A stretch of 36,834 nucleotides of DNA from Betaproteobacteria bacterium RIFCSPLOWO2_12_FULL_62_13 (GCA_001771985.1 MERG01000432.1:1-36834), one strand, 5' to 3'; shown: positions 1-9,647, numbered from the stretch's first letter. Notes: generated by a model not told the origin, from the letters alone. A program made the numbers and translations.

Positions 1-228
1 CAGAATCAGAATCCCGATCATTGCCAGCTTGACGGTGACCAGTGTCAAACCCGCCTGCAGTGCAAGCCCGACCAAAATCAGTCCCGCGCCCAGGGTGTCG
101 ATCACGCCCGCCGCGTGCATGCGGGTGAAGAAATCCGGCATTCGGATCAGACCTGTCGCCCCGATCACGCAGAAGACGCCGCCCGCCACGAGGCACGCCC
201 AGCTCAGCGCATCGATCAGCATGCTCAT
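1..228 (-). CDS. mnhG: Monovalent cation/H+ antiporter subunit G (MnhG/MrpG), truncated by window edge
   Basis: Manual reverse translation: MSMLIDALSWACLVAGGVFCVIGATGLIRMPDFFTRMHAAGVIDTLGAGLILVGLALQAGLTLVTVKLAMIGILIL; MrpG-like motif; ATGA overlap with the mnhF stop. Confidence 0.85.
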   Translation of the reverse strand, partial: MSMLIDALSWACLVAGGVFCVIGATGLIRMPDFFTRMHAAGVIDTLGAGLILVGLALQAGLTLVTVKLAMIGILIL

Positions 229-515
229 GGTTGCCGGGTCTCCCCGTGCTCGCCCGCGTCGCCGAGGTTGCCGTATTGAAAGTACTTGAGCACCGCGATC
301 GTCCCGACGACGTTGAGCAGGCCGTACACGATGGCCACATCGAGAAACTCCGGGCGATCCGTGAGAAATCCAATCATGGCGAGCAGCAGCACCGCGATCG
401 TGCCGATCGTGTTGGCCGCGAGCGCCCGGTCAAACACACTGGGGCCGAGGCATGCCCGAGTCAGCGCCAGAGTGAGCGCAACCAGCAACGCCGCCGAGGC
501 CGCCGCGAACATCAC
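225..515 (-). CDS. mnhF: Monovalent cation/H+ antiporter subunit F (MnhF/MrpF)
   Basis: 96 aa, three-TM pattern, GPSVFDRALAANTIGTIAVLLL; 4-bp overlaps with both neighbours. Confidence 0.88.
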   Translation of the reverse strand: MMFAAASAALLVALTLALTRACLGPSVFDRALAANTIGTIAVLLLAMIGFLTDRPEFLDVAIVYGLLNVVGTIAVLKYFQYGNLGDAGEHGETRQP

Positions 516-1036
516 TTCATTCCCTCAAACTGCGTCACACGGCGGTCCATCTCGCCCTCGAGCAGGCCATCCGCGCCTTCGCGCGTCAGCGCATGCACCA
601 GGATTTCCCCCTTATTGACATCAACGGAAACGGTCCCCGGCGTAAGCGTGATCCAGTTGGCATAGGTCACGACACCGACACTGGTCTTCTGGGAAGTCCT
701 GACACGCACCAGCGTGGGACTGATCGGCAGCCGCGGATCAACTATGATCCCGGCGACATTCCAGGCACTTTTCGCGATCTCCTTGAACAGCCACGGCCAG
801 TAAACGGGGATGCGCCAGATGAAGTTTATCGGAACGCTCTCATGGTCAACCACCTCCATGCGCCGCGCGAGCAGCACTACGCCGATCGCGGACGCCGCGC
901 CGGCGGTTATCAGGAATGCGGTGAAGTATCCCGACAACAGCAGCCAGAACGCAAAGAGAACCAGGATTGAACTCAGCGTGTACAAGCAATTTCTCCGACG
1001 CCCTGATTCGATCGGCAAGCAGCCCGCGCCGGACAT
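512..1036 (-). CDS. mnhE: Monovalent cation/H+ antiporter subunit E (MnhE/MrpE); start uncertain (possibly TTG near 985)
   Basis: 174 aa ORF; WLLLSGYF, ANWITLTPGTVSVDV motif typical of MrpE. Confidence 0.85.
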   Translation of the reverse strand: MSGAGCLPIESGRRRNCLYTLSSILVLFAFWLLLSGYFTAFLITAGAASAIGVVLLARRMEVVDHESVPINFIWRIPVYWPWLFKEIAKSAWNVAGIIVDPRLPISPTLVRVRTSQKTSVGVVTYANWITLTPGTVSVDVNKGEILVHALTREGADGLLEGEMDRRVTQFEGMK

Positions 1037-1174
1037 ATCTGCGCCGGCAGGGCTCCTGTTTATTTATTGCGAGGCGCAGTGTAGCCGAATTCTACGAACT
1101 ACGCGGCGCCGGCACAACTCCCTCACCACTTCACCGCGTGGTGGTTGCCACCGAAGCCGCACGTCACATGCAGG

Positions 1175-3865
1175 TCACGGGCTGCCTGATGTCATGCGCT
1201 TCGGCAGCTGGCCGCCCGCCTCCCCGCGGTAAAGCCGGCCGCAGCGCACCATCCATTTCTCGATTTCGACCGCAACGAAAATCATCCCGGCCCCGATTAC
1301 GCACAGCGCCAACTCTGGTGCGTCGAGCGGCGCGGTCTTGAATATGCGGTTCAGCGCAGGAACGTAGAGTATCGCCACTTGCAGCGCCGCGGTCACGACC
1401 ACTGCTCCGAGCAGCGGGCGGTTGGACGCGATCCCCATCGTGAACAGCGACTCGCGGTCGGAACGGATGGCGAGCACGTGCGCAAGCTGGGAGAGCGTCA
1501 ATACCGTGAATACCATGCTCTGCCAGTGCGGGTGTCCGGAATGGTAGGCCCAGGCCTGGATCGCGAGCACGATGCCGCTCATCAGCAATCCAACCCACAT
1601 GATGTGTTGCCACATGCCGTGCGCAAAAATGCTTTCCTGCGGGGGCCGCGGCGGGCGCTTCATGAGGCCGCGTTCCTCGGGCTCCACCGTCAGCGCCAGC
1701 CCCGGCAGACCGTCGGTCACCAGATTGATCCACAGAATGTGGATCGGCAGCAGCGGGATCGGCAGTCCGAGAAAAGGCGCCAGAAATATGACCCAGATCT
1801 CGCTCGAATTGGTGGTCAAGGCATACTTGATAAAGCGCCGGATGTTGTCGTAGATGCGGCGGCCGGCACGCACCGCCGATACGATGGTGGCGAAATTGTC
1901 GTCAAGGAGCACCATGTCTGATGCTTCACGCGCAACGTCGGTCCCGCCCTTGCCCATGGCGACACCGATGTCGGCGCGCTTCAATGCCGGCGCATCGTTC
2001 ACTCCATCACCCGTCATCGCCACGTATTCGCTGCCATCCTGCAACGCTTTGACGATGCGGATTTTCTGTTCCGGATCGACGCGCGCGTAGACGCGGATAT
2101 ACCCGATGCGCTTCGCCAGTTCCTCCTCGTCCAGGCGCGCAAGCTGGCGTCCGGTCATCACCTCGCCGCCGCCGTCGGCAACGAGATCGAGCTGGCGCGC
2201 GACCGCGCGTGCGGTGACAGGGTGGTCGCCGGTGATCATCACGGGGGTAATGCCTGCAGCTCGGCAAGTAGCGACTGCCGCCCTGGCTTCGCCACGCGGC
2301 GGGTCCATGAGGCCGACCAGACCCGTAAACACCATGTCATACTCGATCGACCCGGCATCTTCCAGTTCTGGAAGTTCCGGCCACACACGGTAGGCCACCG
2401 CCAATACCCGCAGCCCATCCGCGGCCATGCGTTCCGTGATCGTTTCGATAGCTTCCCGTTCGAGCGGTACCACTCCGCCCCGCTCGAGCCGCCACGCGCA
2501 GCGCTGCAACACGGTTTCGGGTGCGCCTTTGGTGAACGCGACGATTTGGCCGTCCAGAAGATGAAACGTCGTCATGCGCTTGCGCTCGGAATCGAACGGC
2601 AGCTCGGCAAGACGTGGCGATTCGTGCTCGAGCGCCGCCTTCTCAAAGCCTGCACGCGCCGCGGCCTCGAACAGCGCCACTTCGGTCGGGTCGCCGGTTA
2701 CTTCGCGCGCCGTCGCGATGGCGTCGTTGCAAAGCGCGACCGCGGTGAGCAAGCGTTGTCCCACCACACTTGGTTTATCATCGGGCCGCGTCAACTCGCC
2801 ATCGGCGTAATAAGCCTCGACGCGCATTCTGTTTTCAGTCAGCGTACCGGTCTTGTCCGAGCAGATGTAAGTGATCGAACCGAGCGTTTCCACCGCCGGC
2901 AGGCGCCTGATCAGCGCATTCTGCTGCACCATCCGGTAAGCACCCAGGGCGAGCGAAATCGTCACCACCGCCGGCAGCGCTTCCGGGATCGCCGCCACCG
3001 CGAGGCTCACCGCGGTAAGAAACATGAGCACCGGCGGCTCGCCGCGCAACAAGCCGGTGACGAAGATGATGGCGCAGATCGCGAGCACCATCATCGCGAG
3101 CCGCCCGCCAAAGCTCGCGAGCCGCTTCTGCAGCGGCGTCTTGACGTCTTCCTCGTCCGCAAGCAACGCGGCAATCCTGCCGAGCTCGGTTGCCATGCCG
3201 GTGGCGACCACGACGCCGCGTCCGCGTCCATAGCTCACAACCGTCCCTTTGTAAGCCATGCTGCGCCGGTCCCCGAGCGGCGCATCGGCTTCCGCGACGG
3301 GCGCAACGGACTTGTCCACGGGTACCGACTCACCGGTAAGCGCCGCCTCGTTGACCTTGAGCCGCACCGCTTCCGTGAGCCGCAGATCGCCGGGGACGAC
3401 ATTGCCCGCTTCGAGCACCACGACATCTCCGGGCACCAGCTCGTGCGCCGGTATGGTTACTCGCTCGCCTGCGCGCAGCACACTGGCGTTCGGTGCCGCG
3501 ATGCGCTTGAGCGCGGCCATCGCGCGCTCGGCGCGGTACTCCTGGACGAAACCGATCACCGCGTTTAGCACGAGGATGGCGATGATGGCGATGGTGTCCG
3601 CCGGCTCCCCGATCACTCCGGAAATCACGGCTGCGACGATCAGCACGATTATCATGAAATCGGCGAACTGGTCGAGCAGAATGCGCCAGGGCGGCCGGCG
3701 CCGAGCTTCCTGCAGTTCATTGCGGCCGTGGAGCGCGAGCCGCCGCGGCGCGTCGTCCATGGCGAGACCGGCAGCAAGGTCAGTCGCGAGCGTTCGTGCG
3801 ACGGCATCTGCCGGCAGCGTGTGCCAGGGGAGCCGGTCCACCGTATGTTGCGAATCACTCGACAT
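1175..3865 (-). CDS. Cation-transporting P-type ATPase (P2-type, Ca2+/Na+-ATPase-like)
   Basis: 896 aa; LTGES, CSDKTGTLT phosphorylation motif, MTGDGVNDAPALKRADIGVAMG hinge motif. Confidence 0.95.
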   Translation of the reverse strand: MSSDSQHTVDRLPWHTLPADAVARTLATDLAAGLAMDDAPRRLALHGRNELQEARRRPPWRILLDQFADFMIIVLIVAAVISGVIGEPADTIAIIAILVLNAVIGFVQEYRAERAMAALKRIAAPNASVLRAGERVTIPAHELVPGDVVVLEAGNVVPGDLRLTEAVRLKVNEAALTGESVPVDKSVAPVAEADAPLGDRRSMAYKGTVVSYGRGRGVVVATGMATELGRIAALLADEEDVKTPLQKRLASFGGRLAMMVLAICAIIFVTGLLRGEPPVLMFLTAVSLAVAAIPEALPAVVTISLALGAYRMVQQNALIRRLPAVETLGSITYICSDKTGTLTENRMRVEAYYADGELTRPDDKPSVVGQRLLTAVALCNDAIATAREVTGDPTEVALFEAAARAGFEKAALEHESPRLAELPFDSERKRMTTFHLLDGQIVAFTKGAPETVLQRCAWRLERGGVVPLEREAIETITERMAADGLRVLAVAYRVWPELPELEDAGSIEYDMVFTGLVGLMDPPRGEARAAVATCRAAGITPVMITGDHPVTARAVARQLDLVADGGGEVMTGRQLARLDEEELAKRIGYIRVYARVDPEQKIRIVKALQDGSEYVAMTGDGVNDAPALKRADIGVAMGKGGTDVAREASDMVLLDDNFATIVSAVRAGRRIYDNIRRFIKYALTTNSSEIWVIFLAPFLGLPIPLLPIHILWINLVTDGLPGLALTVEPEERGLMKRPPRPPQESIFAHGMWQHIMWVGLLMSGIVLAIQAWAYHSGHPHWQSMVFTVLTLSQLAHVLAIRSDRESLFTMGIASNRPLLGAVVVTAALQVAILYVPALNRIFKTAPLDAPELALCVIGAGMIFVAVEIEKWMVRCGRLYRGEAGGQLPKRMTSGSP

Positions 3866-3934
3866 GGAGGGAGATCACGTGCGCGTTGAAGAATCCGGCA
3901 GTAGGTTAGCGCGCAACTTCGCCAGACACCCGGA

Positions 3935-3976
3935 AATGTAGCCCCATCGCGGCGCCTTGATCTTGTTCTAAATCAA
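3935..3976 (-). promoter_or_regulatory. Putative FNR/ANR-type class II promoter of the P-type ATPase gene
   Basis: Minus strand TTGAT-TTAG-AACAA at 3963-3976 (one mismatch to TTGAT-N4-ATCAA); TACATT at 3940-3935 falls at -12..-7 if the box is centred at -41.5. Confidence 0.45.
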
Positions 3977-4146
3977 CAGCGATTGACGCGCGGCGGCGCG
4001 GGCGTGGCTGGACAGCGCGTATGATTCGGCGGCGAGCGCCGCCCGCAAGCATGCCGTGTCGAAGCCGTGCGGAGGCGAAGGCGAATCCGCATGAATGCGT
4101 GCGAACGCAAGTTGCGCCTTCGCGTGCCCCTGTTCCGCTGCGCGCC

Positions 4147-4172
4147 GGCACCACGCGGCGGCACCACGCGGC
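4147..4172. repeat. Perfect tandem duplication of a 13-mer (GGCACCACGCGGC x2)
   Basis: Direct reading; followed by GGCGTGGCGCCGC. Confidence 0.8.
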
Positions 4173-4194
4173 GGCGTGGCGCCGCTTGCCTCAC

Positions 4195-5055
4195 TTATTT
4201 CCCGCGCGCGATCTCGCGGGGCAAAGCGAAGTCAGTCTGTGGATTGCTCGGCCAGCGGAGGTACTCGGTGTGCAGCCGATCGCCCACCTTGATCTTTCGT
4301 GTCTGCGTCTTGCCCTCGTAGGTTGCGGCGACCGAATACGTTCCCGCGGGCAACCTGGCCATGAAAAACGGCCCGTTGGCGAGGTGCTCGACGACGGTCT
4401 TGCCACCGGCGTCCTTGACGAGGACGTTAACGTCGGCCACGTAGTTTCCCTCGACCAGCGTAAACACCAGCTTGAGATTGAACTCCTTCTCGCGCGCCAT
4501 TAACTGCGCCTGCCCATTCTCGCCGATGCCGCCGGACACGTATGACACGCCACCCGGCGCCCCGGCGCGTGTTGTTTCGCGTGGAGACACCGCACGCGCC
4601 GCGGGGGCCTCGCGACCTTCGGGAGGCAATACAAAGTCGCGCTGCGGGTTACTTGCCCAGCGCATGTACTCGGTGCGCAAGCGATCGGCCCGGAGCGAGA
4701 CTTTGCGCGCCTGCGTCTGACCGTTGTATGCCGCGGTCACCGAATAGGTGCCCGCAGGTAATTTCGCCATGAAGAACGGGCCGTCCGAAACCTGCTCGAT
4801 CACGGTTTTGCCGGCGGCATCCGCAATCTTGACGTTGACATCCGCCAGGTAATTGCCCTCGACGAGCGTGAATACCAGCTTGAGGTTGAATTCCTTCTCT
4901 TGTGCTTTGAGCCGCTCCTGGGACGCGACACCTACACCACCCGACACAAACGGCACAGTGCTTTGCGTGTTCATCCTCTCCGCGGCCCGCGCGTGCGTTG
5001 CTCCCAGCATCACGATCATCGCCGCCGTCAGTCCCACACATCTCATTCGTTGCAT
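4195..5055 (-). CDS. Secreted/periplasmic protein with two near-identical ~110-aa domains (carboxypeptidase-regulatory/SpaA-like fold suspected)
   Basis: 286 aa, N-terminal signal-like segment MQRMRCVGLTAAMIVMLGATHARAA; EKEFNLKLVFTLVEGNYxADVNV...GPFFMAxLPAGTYSV...RWxSNPQxDF occurs twice; SD GGAGGG just upstream. Confidence 0.8.
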   Translation of the reverse strand: MQRMRCVGLTAAMIVMLGATHARAAERMNTQSTVPFVSGGVGVASQERLKAQEKEFNLKLVFTLVEGNYLADVNVKIADAAGKTVIEQVSDGPFFMAKLPAGTYSVTAAYNGQTQARKVSLRADRLRTEYMRWASNPQRDFVLPPEGREAPAARAVSPRETTRAGAPGGVSYVSGGIGENGQAQLMAREKEFNLKLVFTLVEGNYVADVNVLVKDAGGKTVVEHLANGPFFMARLPAGTYSVAATYEGKTQTRKIKVGDRLHTEYLRWPSNPQTDFALPREIARGK

Positions 5056-5115
5056 GATTGCCCTCCTCGCATTGTTGATCCTCAGTTAAGGAGGAAGAAG
5101 AACTGCCACAATTTA

Positions 5116-5157
5116 ATTATGACAGCACCGCGTGCGAGTCGTTTTGACATGGATCAA
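5116..5157 (-). promoter_or_regulatory. Putative FNR/ANR-type class II promoter of the duplicated-domain protein gene
   Basis: Minus strand TTGAT-CCAT-GTCAA at 5144-5157 (one mismatch); CATAAT at 5121-5116 falls exactly at -12..-7 if the box is at -41.5. Confidence 0.55.
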
Positions 5158-5185
5158 CCACCGGAGACGGGTGAGCGTCCCTGGA

Positions 5186-5968
5186 TCAGGCGGCGGTGCC
5201 GGGCTTCCCCTTCAGCAGATCGACGAACGACGCCAGCAGATCCATCGGCACCGGAAACACGATGGTCGAGCTCTTGTCCCCCGCGATGCTGCCCAGCGTC
5301 TGCAGGTAACGCAATTGCATCGCCTGCGGCTGGCGCGCCAGCATCTGCGCCGCCTGCAGCAGCTTCTCGGCTGCCTGCAATTCGCCTTCGGCGTGGATCA
5401 CCTTGGCGCGCCGAGTCCGTTCCGCCTCCGCCTGCTGGGCAATGGCGCGCACCATCGATTGGTCGATATCGACGTGCTTGATCTCGACGTTTGCCACCTT
5501 GATTCCCCACGCGTCGGTCTGAGCGTCCAGGATCTGCTGGATGTCCATGTTGAGCTTGTCACGCTCGGCGAGCAGTTCATCGAGTTCGTGCTTGCCGAGC
5601 ACGGCGCGCAGCGTGGTCTGCGCAAGCTGACTGGTCGCCTCCAGGAAATTCTCGACCTGGATGATCGCCTTCTGCGGGTCCATGACGCGGAAATAGATCA
5701 CCGCGTTGACTTTCACCGACACGTTGTCGCGCGTGATCACGTCCTGGCTCGGCACGTCCATCACCACGGTGCGCAGGTCGACCCGCACCATCTGCTGGAT
5801 GCCGGGAATGATGATGATGAGCCCCGGGCCCTTCACCCTCCAGAAGCGACCCAGCATGAACACGACACCGCGCTCGTACTCGCGCAAAATACGGAACGAC
5901 GCGATCACCAGGATCGCGACCAGTACGAGAATTCCACCCACGCCAAAAAAATCCCAGACCACGTTCAT
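5186..5968 (-). CDS. Slipin / stomatin-like SPFH-domain protein
   Basis: 260 aa; [39 protein letters not shown] typical of slipins; adjacent to nfeD. Confidence 0.93.
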   Translation of the reverse strand: MNVVWDFFGVGGILVLVAILVIASFRILREYERGVVFMLGRFWRVKGPGLIIIIPGIQQMVRVDLRTVVMDVPSQDVITRDNVSVKVNAVIYFRVMDPQKAIIQVENFLEATSQLAQTTLRAVLGKHELDELLAERDKLNMDIQQILDAQTDAWGIKVANVEIKHVDIDQSMVRAIAQQAEAERTRRAKVIHAEGELQAAEKLLQAAQMLARQPQAMQLRYLQTLGSIAGDKSSTIVFPVPMDLLASFVDLLKGKPGTAA

Positions 5969-5981
5969 GTTGTGCCTCCCT

Positions 5982-6181
5982 TATTGAGTGTCGTGCAAAT
6001 GCATGACAGCGTATTTGCACCTAAAATCCCCCTTCTCCCTTCCCTCATCCATGACCCTTCTCCCGGAGGGAGAAGGGAAACACTTGCCTCCCCTCTCCCC
6101 TCGGGAGAGGGGCGCGGGTGAGGGCTGGAAGGGCGGGGATGAGGGATGGGCGGTGTCACGCATTTTTGCGACGCCCATTAG
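5982..6181. mobile_element. MITE-like element, copy C, with ~29-bp imperfect terminal inverted repeats and internal GC-rich hairpins
   Basis: Left end TATTGAGTGTCGTGCAAATGCATGACAGC; reverse complement of right end TAATGGGCGTCGCAAAAATGCGTGACACC; related to 33387-33506. Confidence 0.65.
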
Positions 6182-7541
6182 GTTGTTCTTGCTCCGGCTC
6201 GACGCTCAGCGTGAGTCCGTCGATGCGAGTAACGCGCACCCTCTGCCCGCGCGCAAGCGGCACACGGCTGACGATGCGCCAGCGTTCGCCCTGCACCTGC
6301 GCCCATCCCTCGGTCTGCAAGTCCTCCAGCACCGCGCCCCGCGCGCCGACGATATGCTCGCTGCCGCTTACCACCTGGCGTTTCCGGGCCTGCACCGCCA
6401 TCGCAACGATGGTGAACACGATCAAGGCGCTCGCGACTCCCAGCGTGACGACAAACGGCAGCGGCACGGCGTAGCCCCCGGCCCCCGGCTCGATCAGGAT
6501 GACCGAGCCGATGATGAGCGCAACCGCTCCGCCGATGCCGAGCGCGCCGAAGCTCGGCAGAAACGCCTCGCCGATGATGAAAGCGAGTCCCAGCAGGATC
6601 AATGCCAGCCCGGCGTAGTTGATCGGCAGCAACTGAAACGCGAAGAGCGCGAGCAGCAAGCAGATTGCGCCGACCACTCCCGGCAGCACGAAACCCGGAT
6701 TCGTAAATTCAAAAATAAGCCCGTAGATGCCGATCATCATCAGAATCAGCGCAATGCTGGGGTTGGTTATCACGGCCAGCAGCTCCGTGCGCCAATCGGG
6801 TTCGATCGCAGTTACGGCAGCGCCCTCGGTTTCGAGCGTGCGCGCGACGCCCTGCACCGTGACTTTCCTTCCGTGCAGTTGCTTGAGCAGGTCCTTGACG
6901 TCCTGCGCCATGAGGTCGATCACCTTGATCCGCTTCGCTTCCTCCGCCGACAGACTCACCGCCTCGCGCACCGCCTTCTCGCCCCACTCGGCGTTGCGGC
7001 CCCTCAACTGCGCGAGGCTGCGGATATAGGCCGCGGCATCGTGTATCTGCTTCCGGGTCATGGTGTCTTTGGGCGAGGCGTCGGGTTTTGCTTCGTCCTT
7101 CGCTTTCCTGCCCTTGCCTTTCTTGTCGTCTTCTTTTCCCTTGCCCTCCGGCTTCTTGTCGGGTTCTCCACCCGGCATGCCGATCTGAACCGGCGTGGCG
7201 GCGCCGAGATTGGTTCCCGGCGCCATGGCTGCGATGTGACTGGCATAAAGGATGTAGGTGCCGGCGCTCGCGGCGCGCGCACCGCTCGGGCCCACGAACA
7301 CCGCCACCGGCACCGGTGCCGCTAGAATTTCCTTGATCACCTGGCGCATCGACGTATCGAGGCCGCCCGGCGTGTCCATCTGCAATACGACAAGCCCGGC
7401 CCCTTTGTCCGCTGCTTGGCGAATACCGCGCACCACGTAATCGGCCGTCGCGGGGCTTACCGCGCCCTCCAGCGTCAGCACCACGACCGGCGCCTGCGCC
7501 GCGTGCAGCACCGCCGCCCATAGTACCCATGCCAAGAACAT
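6156..7541 (-). CDS. nfeD: NfeD-family protein with N-terminal ClpP-like membrane serine protease domain; start uncertain
   Basis: LQMDTPGGLDTSMRQVIKEILAAPVPVAVFVGPSGARAASAGTYI; C-terminal membrane/OB region. The 545-aa ORF runs into the next gene, so MFLAWVLW... is preferred as start. Confidence 0.9.
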   Translation of the reverse strand: MFLAWVLWAAVLHAAQAPVVVLTLEGAVSPATADYVVRGIRQAADKGAGLVVLQMDTPGGLDTSMRQVIKEILAAPVPVAVFVGPSGARAASAGTYILYASHIAAMAPGTNLGAATPVQIGMPGGEPDKKPEGKGKEDDKKGKGRKAKDEAKPDASPKDTMTRKQIHDAAAYIRSLAQLRGRNAEWGEKAVREAVSLSAEEAKRIKVIDLMAQDVKDLLKQLHGRKVTVQGVARTLETEGAAVTAIEPDWRTELLAVITNPSIALILMMIGIYGLIFEFTNPGFVLPGVVGAICLLLALFAFQLLPINYAGLALILLGLAFIIGEAFLPSFGALGIGGAVALIIGSVILIEPGAGGYAVPLPFVVTLGVASALIVFTIVAMAVQARKRQVVSGSEHIVGARGAVLEDLQTEGWAQVQGERWRIVSRVPLARGQRVRVTRIDGLTLSVEPEQEQPNGRRKNA

Positions 7542-7669
7542 GGCGGCAACCAGTGCGCGGTCTACCCGCAGCGCGCACCCGCGGCGCGCCGCAGCACCAG
7601 TTCGAATTAGGTGAAAAGTGCTCACTTGGCTTCGGGTTTCAGGCGTCTGGCTGTTACACGTTGGACAAG

Positions 7670-8503
7670 CTAGGCGGCAACCTGTTGCATGCCGCGCAAG
7701 CGCGCCTTCGCCGCCTCGGCAAGGAATTCCTGCAGCAGCGGGCCACCGTCGAGCAGGTGCGGGTCCCCCGGATCGTGAAACTCCGGATGCCATTGTACTC
7801 CAACCACGTAGCTCGGCCCGCTCCAGCGGATCGCCTCGATCACCGAATCCGGCACCGAGAGTGCCTCGACGACGAGATCCTTTCCCAGATCCTTCACGGC
7901 CTGATGGTGGATGCTGTTGACCCGCACCCGCCCCAGGTTCGGATAGAGCAGCGCCAGGCCCGTCCCGGCGACCAAGGCGATTTCGTGGAAATGCTGGTCG
8001 TAGGCTGCGGCGTCGCGGTGCTCACGGGCGTTGTCGTGCTGCGATGAGATGTCCTGGTAGAGCATGCCGCCGAATGCCACGTTGACGAGCTGCAGTCCGC
8101 GGCAGATGCCGAGCACGGGTTTGCCGGCGGACACGAATTCCTGCAGCAGATCGATTTCGTACATGTCGCGGATGCGATCACCCGCCCACTCGGGCTTGAG
8201 CGGCGTCTCGCCGTAAGTCAACGGGCTCACATCGGCGCCGCCCTGCAGCACCAACCCGTCGAGTTCCGTGACATAGTCTGCGATGCGAATGCTGCCGCGA
8301 CGTATCAGCCCCCCGCCTTCGATCGACGGCAGCATGAATACCAGGGTGTCTGCCGTCATCAGCCAATGCGCGATCGACTGTTCCAGATATTGCAGCTTCT
8401 TGCCCTTGAAACCGAGTGCTGACGGCACGCTGTGCAGGAAGCGCGGCGACAGACCGATCTTGAGAGGTTTGTTCACGTCCGGCGATGCATGGTTAAAAAG
8501 CAT
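7670..8503 (-). CDS. Class I glutamine amidotransferase-like gamma-glutamyl hydrolase (peptidase C26/PuuD-like)
   Basis: 277 aa; GICRGLQLVNVAFGG nucleophile elbow, SIHHQAVKDLG, GVQWHPEF. Confidence 0.9.
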   Translation of the reverse strand: MLFNHASPDVNKPLKIGLSPRFLHSVPSALGFKGKKLQYLEQSIAHWLMTADTLVFMLPSIEGGGLIRRGSIRIADYVTELDGLVLQGGADVSPLTYGETPLKPEWAGDRIRDMYEIDLLQEFVSAGKPVLGICRGLQLVNVAFGGMLYQDISSQHDNAREHRDAAAYDQHFHEIALVAGTGLALLYPNLGRVRVNSIHHQAVKDLGKDLVVEALSVPDSVIEAIRWSGPSYVVGVQWHPEFHDPGDPHLLDGGPLLQEFLAEAAKARLRGMQQVAA

Positions 8504-8507
8504 GATC

Positions 8508-9647
8508 TCAAGCGCCCATCAGCGCGTTCCCCATCCACAATTCGCTCTGCATCCGCGCCACGTCGTTGAGCGAGCCGCGACTGCGGTAGGCTTCGCGCAG
8601 CCAGCCCGCGTCGCTGCGCTCGGTCACGACGTCGGCCATGAGCTGCTCCAGCGCCGCGGTGGCGCCGAGTTCCGCGGCATGTGGTGCGATCACCCGCAGC
8701 ATGTCGAGTATATCCTCCTTGATGGTCACGTGCCGCTGGCTGTAGGCATCCACCAGCTTGCCGCGCAACCCGTAGCGGCACGCCTGGAAGCGGTTGTAGT
8801 TATATACCATGTAGACCTCGCGCGACGGCGGCAGCGGCCGTCCACACAGGATATAGCGGGCGAGCGCCTGGACATACGCCGCGAGCGCGGCCGCGCGCTC
8901 GACCGTCAGCGGCGTGTCAAACACCCGGATCTCGACCGTCCCGTACTCCGGTTTGGGCCGGATGTCCCAGTAAAAATCCTTCATGCTCTCGACGATACCG
9001 AAGCCGCGCATTTTGTTGAAATATTCGAGAAACTCGCTCCAGGATCGCACGAACGGCACCTGGCCCGAGAGCGGAAAGGCGCTCACCGTGTTGAGCCGCG
9101 AGGACTGGTACGACGTGTCCTCGCCCTGCTGGAACGGCGAAGAGGCCGACAGCGCGATGAAGTGCGGCACGTAACGCGACACGATATGCGTCAGGTACAG
9201 CGCCTCGTCGCCATTCGGCACCCCGATGTGCACGTGCTGCCCGAATATCGTGAACTGCTTGGCGAGATACCCATAGACCTCCAGAATGTGCTCGAAGCGC
9301 TCGGTCGGATAGATGCGCCGGTCGCTCCATTCGTGGAACGGGTGCGAGCCGCCGCCCGCTATCCGCAGGTTCATGTGCGCCGCCGCCTGCGCCACCGCAT
9401 CGCGAATACGCCTGAGCTCCTCCACGAGCGAGCCATGATCACGATGAATCGACGTATTCACCTCGATCATGCTTTCGGTGATTTCCGGCTTTACCGCCCC
9501 GGGATGCCGTGTCTTCTCGATCAGTCCGATGAGATCAGCGGCATCGCGCGCCAGGTTGTAGTCGCGCGAATTGAGTATCTGCAGTTCCAGCTCGACCCCC
9601 ATCGAGAACCCCGACGAGGATTTGAATTCCAGCATCTGTTCCATCAT
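8508..9647 (-). CDS. Carboxylate-amine ligase, GCS2/YbdK family (glutamate-cysteine ligase-like)
   Basis: 379 aa; FSMGVELELQILN, GGGSHPFHEWSDRRIYPTERF, FGQHVHIGV. Confidence 0.9.
   Translation of the reverse strand: MMEQMLEFKSSSGFSMGVELELQILNSRDYNLARDAADLIGLIEKTRHPGAVKPEITESMIEVNTSIHRDHGSLVEELRRIRDAVAQAAAHMNLRIAGGGSHPFHEWSDRRIYPTERFEHILEVYGYLAKQFTIFGQHVHIGVPNGDEALYLTHIVSRYVPHFIALSASSPFQQGEDTSYQSSRLNTVSAFPLSGQVPFVRSWSEFLEYFNKMRGFGIVESMKDFYWDIRPKPEYGTVEIRVFDTPLTVERAAALAAYVQALARYILCGRPLPPSREVYMVYNYNRFQACRYGLRGKLVDAYSQRHVTIKEDILDMLRVIAPHAAELGATAALEQLMADVVTERSDAGWLREAYRSRGSLNDVARMQSELWMGNALMGA

Noticed and set aside
2222-3568. 448-aa plus-strand ORF
   Set aside because: Antisense shadow of the P-type ATPase gene.
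7542-7793. N-terminal extension of the NfeD ORF
   Set aside because: Extension lacks similarity to NfeD and overlaps the C26 hydrolase gene; a later ATG followed by a hydrophobic signal is more likely.
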